Shown piece after piece: positions 60,275-64,000 of a DNA stretch of 64,000 nt. The stretch is from assembly GCF_018613655.1 (NCBI RefSeq), contig NZ_JAGGPW010000015.1, positions 42,489 to 106,488 on the forward strand, in the 5' to 3' direction. Under the pieces are notes generated by a model. It saw only the letters and a program-made list of their open reading frames with translations. It was not told the origin of the DNA and searched no databases. Each line of letters opens with the position of its first letter. Position 1 is the stretch's first letter. Source of the DNA: Planococcus sp. ISL-109 (GTDB lineage: Bacteria; Bacillota; Bacilli; Bacillales_A; Planococcaceae). Both the position numbers and the translations under genes were made by a program.

Positions 60275-60392
60275 AACGGTTCTCCTCCTTATCGTGCATT
60301 TTGTATATTGTACCCACTCACACAGAACTTACACCTTATTAGATCAAACAAGATGGTTACCCGAGACTATGGGAGTGAAATAAATCATTCAT

Positions 60393-60581
60393 TTAAAACA
60401 TTCCACTTTGATTGTTATTCCGCCCTGCTTCTCGCCTGGCATCTGCTTCGGCTAATTTCTGGTTTAAAGTCTTTTCCTTTTTATTTAAGCTATATTTTCG
60501 TCCAGTCAAAACATCCACAAGATAACTACCTAAAAATAAGACTGCAAAGAAGCCCCAAAAAATCCACATCATCCAATGCAT
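60393..60581 (-). CDS. Small membrane protein, 62 residues
   Basis: MHWMMWIFWGFFAVLFLGSY gives one N-terminal helix, followed by a basic/charged helix (LNKKEKTLNQKLAEADARRE). GGGAGAGG precedes the ATG. No family recognised. Confidence 0.65.
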   Translation of the reverse strand: MHWMMWIFWGFFAVLFLGSYLVDVLTGRKYSLNKKEKTLNQKLAEADARREAGRNNNQSGMF

Positions 60582-60859
60582 GTATTCCTCTCCCTTTTCA
60601 TTTCAGTCATCGCTTCCATCGTCCATTAACTCTCTATATTATAATACGATTCGAACTACAATGAGTTTCAATAATCAATATTTTCAGAATCAGAATTCAT
60701 GTTTTATTCCTATTCGACATAGCCAACTTTAGATAAAATAAATATCAGTATTGTTAAACCGTTCAAGTATGCGTTTACGAACGCTTTTCGGAAATAACGA
60801 AAGAAAAAAGTCACGTTCGAAGTAGATTATGGAACAACTCAAATTTGGTTACATACAGC

Positions 60860-61122
60860 ACTGGGAGCTTTTCAACTCCTCCCTTCCCAATATCTTGACC
60901 TGGCAAAACCCCAACGAATCATTCGCACTCAAGGGTTAGGCGAAACATTGAGACGGGCGCCCTTTCCGGATCATCGCAAGAGCCACACCCAAGCGGCCAG
61001 CGCCATAAATTCTCCTGCTTTTTACGGACCCCGATACCATTACAACTCGGTGCCAATCGCTGGGAGCATTCCAACTCTCTCCGTTTCACAATATCCAGAA
61101 AATAGTAAAACCTAGACACATC
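60860..61122. repeat. Two imperfect direct copies
   Basis: CTGGGAGCTTTTCAACTCCT at 60860 and CTGGGAGCATTCCAACTCTC at 61070, each followed by CAATATC and AAAACC. On the minus strand they translate as KILGREELKSSQ and LDIVKRRELECSQ, suggesting remnants of one protein-coding ancestor. Confidence 0.5.
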
Positions 61123-61262
61123 CACCATACACAACGAATTGCACCAGCTCCGGCGCAGTGTACCAAGCTTCTCTCCGAAACAAGCACATTTCCAAGCCCG
61201 CGCCACTCTGTCACTTTGGATGTTGGTTTGCACACGTTTGAATCTTATTTTTCGTATCACTT

Positions 61263-61304
61263 AAAAATCCTCGCAATCTCTTTTAATAAGGCTGCGAGGA
61301 TTTG
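61263..61304. terminator. Terminator-like stem
   Basis: AAAATCCTCGCA ... TGCGAGGATTT around 61263-61304: an 11-bp stem with a 17-nt loop. Confidence 0.6.
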
Positions 61305-61355
61305 GTTTATTTAACTTCCGATAAGCCCTCATATGAAAACAAATGGACCGTACAT

Positions 61356-61686
61356 TAGGAAACGTTGGATGGAAATATTCACCCAGAAGCCACGATTCAT
61401 TCCGATCAAGGTTTCCACTATACCCTCCCCGAATTCCAACAGCGTGTGAAGGAACTGGGATTAACTCAGTCGATGTCCAGCCGGGGCAACTGTATCGATA
61501 ATACCCCTATGGAATCTTTCTTTGGTCATTTTAAAGATGACGTGGAGTTTAAACAGGCAAGTAGTCTCGCCAAGTTGAAAGCAATAGTAGATGATTACAT
61601 GGAGCAATATAACGGAACGCGTAAGCAACGGAATTTTAAAAAGATGACTCCGGGTACAATACCGAACTCATCTGATGGCAGCTTAG
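61356..61686 (+). pseudogene. IS3-family transposase (orfB) C-terminal remnant
   Basis: The frame LDGNIHPEATIHSDQGFHYT, then SMSSRGNCIDNTPMESFFGH, then FKDDVEF is the last third of an IS150-type IS3 transposase, with the second Asp (HSDQG) and Glu (MESFFGH) of the DDE triad. The expected ending PVQYRTHLMAA-stop appears in the +1 frame because of one extra G at about 61652, then a right-end-like ACTGTCCATTAAATGGGG near 61711-61728. The N-terminal two thirds and orfA are missing. Confidence 0.8.
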
Positions 61687-61793
61687 CTGCAGGGTACTTT
61701 TTTATAAACTGTCCATTAAATGGGGCTCAGTGCAGTATCAAACTTCTTCTCTTTTCTGTTTATTTGGACAAACACATTAGGAGAAATATTATC

Positions 61794-62297
61794 ATGACCG
61801 AACATACTAGCCATGAACACAATCATGCAACTGCAGCCTTTATGGTCAATCATTTAATCGCCAATTAAAATGTCTTATTTGTGAAACTTCACCAATTCCA
61901 TTGGTACTTGAAAGGACCAGAATTCTTCCTGTTACATGAGAAATTCAATAAACTTTATGAAGAAGCCAATGAATACTATGATGCTTTTGGAGAACGCTTG
62001 GTTGCCGTTGGCGAGAAACCCTATTCAATTCTGGGCGAGCACCTGGAACATGCCTTTATCAGTGAAGAATCTTATACCGAGCCGCTTTCTTCCAGAGATA
62101 TGCTTGGCATATTAGTGAATGATTACCGGATCATTTGGGATGTCACAGTCAAAGCCATCCATCTTGCGGCGAAAGAGAAAGAAGATGTGACAGTGGATAT
62201 GCTGACCGGGTACAAAGCCAGTCTTGATAACAACATTTGGATGCTGCAGGCTTACCTAAGAAAGGCTGCTTTAGAAGTGGAAGAAGACGAAGAATAG
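61794..62297 (+). pseudogene. dps: Dps-family ferritin gene with early stop
   Basis: ATG 61794 (AGGAGA upstream) opens a 167-residue Dps-like frame interrupted by TAA at 61866 (codon 25, after HLIAN). Then VLFVKLHQFHWYLKGPEFFL, HEKFNKLYEEANEYYDAF and GEHLEHAFISEESY show the ferroxidase-side residues (HQFHW, HEKFNKLYEE). In homologues this codon is usually Leu or Ser, so TTA-to-TAA is the simplest change. GTG at 61881 could restart translation but would lose helix A. An IS3 remnant lies just upstream. Confidence 0.8.
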
Positions 62298-62487
62298 GAG
62301 AAAACAACACGCGTGGCAAAAGTATAGTTTCACCTAGTCATCAAACTATCAGACGATAGAGAAGCATTTGTTTCTGGTTTTATTAATAAATTTATTTGAA
62401 GCTCTGAACAAGAATCACCACCGTTTCACTCTGATTTCGGTTGGGTATGCAATGGTTGTGAGTATACTCCAGGAAAGGGTGGGTTTT

Positions 62488-63972
62488 ATGGTAGAAAAAA
62501 CAGCGGAAGAAAAACCGAAACGCAATTTAAGACCGCTTTATATTTTTTTGGCTTTTACCATTTTAATTATCATTGTTTTATTGCCAACGCCGGGAGATTT
62601 ATCAGTCGTCGGGCAAAGAACGCTTGCCATTTTAGCATTTGCGGTCGTTTTATGGATGACAGAAGCGGTTCCGTATCCAGTCAGTGCCGCCATGATTATC
62701 GGGCTTATGGCTCTATTATTGGGTCTTTCGCCAAACCCTGAAAATCCAGGGGAATTGCTCGGAACGAGAGAGGCACTCAGTCTGGCATTGGCGGGTTTTA
62801 GTAATTCGGCAGTGGCGCTTGTCGCAGCAGCCTTGTTCTTGGCTGCTGCCATGCAAGCAACGAATTTGCATAAGCGTCTGGCGTTGTGGATTTTATCGAA
62901 AGTCGGTACAAAAACGGGAGCCATCGTCTTTGGTGCCATTATCGTTTCAATTGTACTTGCATTTTTTGTGCCGAGCGCAACAGCCCGTGCCGGCGCAGTC
63001 GTACCGATTCTGCTTGGCATGGTTGCGGCATTCGGGTTGCCTGTCAACAGCCGCCTCGCAGCACTATTGGTCATCACTGCGGTTCAATCGGTATCCATCT
63101 GGAATGTTGGCATCAAAACAGGTGCTGCACAGAACATGGTAGCGCTTGGTTTCATGGAAAGTGAGTTCGGAGAGACTGTGTCATGGAGCGCCTGGTTCCT
63201 TTACGCGGCTCCATGGTCCATCATCATGTCGGTTGTGTTGTATTTTGTCATGATGAAACTGATTAAGCCAGAGACGAAAGTCATAGAAGGCGGCACCGAG
63301 TTGATTCAAAAAGAGCTGAAGGAATTAGGGCATCTTAAGCCGGCTGAAATCCGGTTGATTGTCGTATCTATGACATTGCTACTTTTGTGGTCGACAGAAG
63401 AAATCTTGCATCCCTTTGACACGACAACGGTCACCATCGTAGCAATCGCTATTTTGCTGGCTCCAAAAGTGGGTGTCTTTGATTGGAAGACGGTAGAAAA
63501 AATGATCCCGTGGGGCACAATCATCGTATTCGCTGTCGGAATTGCCCTCGGTTCCACTTTATTGAGCACGGAAGCGGCCCAATGGTTGTCCGATAAATTG
63601 TTTGGGGCGATGGGATTGGAAAATATGCCGCTTCTTGCGACGATCGCCTTGCTGTCATTGTTCAATATTCTCATTCACCTTGGTTTTGCGAGTGCGACGA
63701 GCTTGTCATCTGCGTTGATTCCTATTTTTATCGCTTTGGCAATGACTTTGCAGCTCGACGGCAATGAAATCGGCTTTGTCTTGATTCAGCAATTTGTCAT
63801 TTCATTCGGATTCTTGCTTCCGATCAGTGCGCCGCAAAACATGCTAGCCTACGGGACAGGAGCTTTTACAGTGAAGGACTTTTTGAAATCAGGTGTGGCA
63901 TTGACCATCATCGGTTATCTGCTGATATTGCTTTTCAGCGCGACCTATTGGAAATGGATCGGATTAATATAA
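62488..63972 (+). CDS. DASS-family (SLC13) anion/dicarboxylate transporter
   Basis: A 494-residue polytopic transporter with about 12 membrane segments. ATG at 62488 follows GGGTGGG; earlier in-frame starts lack sites. ALAGFSNSAVALVAAALFLA and SATSLSSALIPIFIALAMT carry SNT-like Na+/substrate motifs typical of DASS proteins. Family members move sodium with succinate, malate, citrate or sulfate. Substrate unknown. Ends near the right edge of the window; nothing follows within 28 nt. Confidence 0.87.
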   Translation: MVEKTAEEKPKRNLRPLYIFLAFTILIIIVLLPTPGDLSVVGQRTLAILAFAVVLWMTEAVPYPVSAAMIIGLMALLLGLSPNPENPGELLGTREALSLALAGFSNSAVALVAAALFLAAAMQATNLHKRLALWILSKVGTKTGAIVFGAIIVSIVLAFFVPSATARAGAVVPILLGMVAAFGLPVNSRLAALLVITAVQSVSIWNVGIKTGAAQNMVALGFMESEFGETVSWSAWFLYAAPWSIIMSVVLYFVMMKLIKPETKVIEGGTELIQKELKELGHLKPAEIRLIVVSMTLLLLWSTEEILHPFDTTTVTIVAIAILLAPKVGVFDWKTVEKMIPWGTIIVFAVGIALGSTLLSTEAAQWLSDKLFGAMGLENMPLLATIALLSLFNILIHLGFASATSLSSALIPIFIALAMTLQLDGNEIGFVLIQQFVISFGFLLPISAPQNMLAYGTGAFTVKDFLKSGVALTIIGYLLILLFSATYWKWIGLI

Positions 63973-64000
63973 GAAAGAGAAAGAGGGTATTCCCCCAGTC

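Larger units (their letters stand above)
60582..61355. other. Gene-poor region with degenerate duplicated text
   Basis: About 770 nt without a supported gene. It contains two related stretches, 60860-60918 and 61069-61122 (separate entry), and a terminator-like stem at 61263-61304. A 113-codon minus-strand frame at 60919-61260 has no ribosome binding site and no recognisable domain. Confidence 0.45.

Noticed and set aside
60919..61260. 113-codon minus-strand frame
   Set aside because: No ribosome binding site, odd composition (many Cys, Arg, Trp) and it covers one of the duplicated degenerate segments.
1..64000. CRISPR array, prophage or defence island
   Set aside because: No regularly spaced repeats, phage structural genes, restriction-modification, toxin-antitoxin or retron-type genes were found; the RNase H-like gene has no reverse transcriptase partner.

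Overview
The window is a contiguous chromosomal stretch of a Gram-positive Bacillota. Strong AGGAGG-type ribosome binding sites, frequent TTG/GTG starts, sortase and lipoprotein signals, a pspA-ydjGHI operon, a YkuI homologue, a CdaR/glycerate kinase operon and many short intrinsic terminators all point that way. Base composition (intermediate G+C by eye) and gene content suggest a Planococcaceae member such as Planococcus or Planomicrobium. That is inference; there is no rRNA or tRNA in the window to settle it.

Layout. 1-5.9 kb: start of a YkvI-type membrane protein, a TVP38-family protein, a hydrolase, a probable 3-hydroxybutyrate uptake/oxidation operon (GntP permease, then dehydrogenase) with a divergent LysR regulator, and a NaChBac-type sodium channel. 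6-9.6 kb: Fe-type alcohol dehydrogenase, a class F sortase next to its likely wall-anchored substrate, and an RNase H-like protein. 9.7-14.4 kb: KtrA-type potassium gating protein, cysteine synthase and a sulfonate/nitrate-type ABC transporter. 14.4-24.2 kb: Na/Pi symporter, YusW-like lipoprotein, MFS exporter, glycerate kinase/permease operon with divergent CdaR, and a DUF3100 membrane protein pair. 24.5-33 kb: CapA-like lipoprotein, GyrI-like protein, YitT transporter, YkuI, small membrane proteins and a GNAT enzyme. 33-41.7 kb: relic-rich region with a MEDS protein and a STAS protein, PAP2 phosphatase, secreted MsrAB, a cluster of four small unknown genes, and threonine dehydratase. 42-52.4 kb: SDR, class I aldolase, DUF1456, two acyl-CoA synthetases, DNA glycosylase, BsuPI-like and YcxB-like proteins. 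52.5-64 kb: TetR regulator, pspA-ydjGHI envelope stress operon, a frameshifted PAS-STAS gene, a second SDR/hydrolase area, an IS3 remnant, an interrupted dps gene and a DASS anion transporter.

Genes that appear to work together: (i) GntP permease plus 3-hydroxybutyrate dehydrogenase under LysR control; (ii) cysK and an ABC importer whose promoters carry a similar ATnGGAA motif, consistent with sulfur control; (iii) glycerate kinase plus permease with CdaR and a likely cre site; (iv) SDR plus acyl-CoA synthetase with a divergent TetR regulator and overlapping palindromes between them; (v) pspA-ydjG-ydjH-ydjI behind a sigma-W-like promoter; (vi) sortase plus DUF4397 substrate.

The window holds many damaged genes (PPK2, an SDR, DUF2798, PAS-STAS, dps, an IS3 transposase, a small secreted protein), as well as palindromic intergenic repeats. 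No CRISPR array, prophage, complete insertion sequence or recognised defence island was seen.
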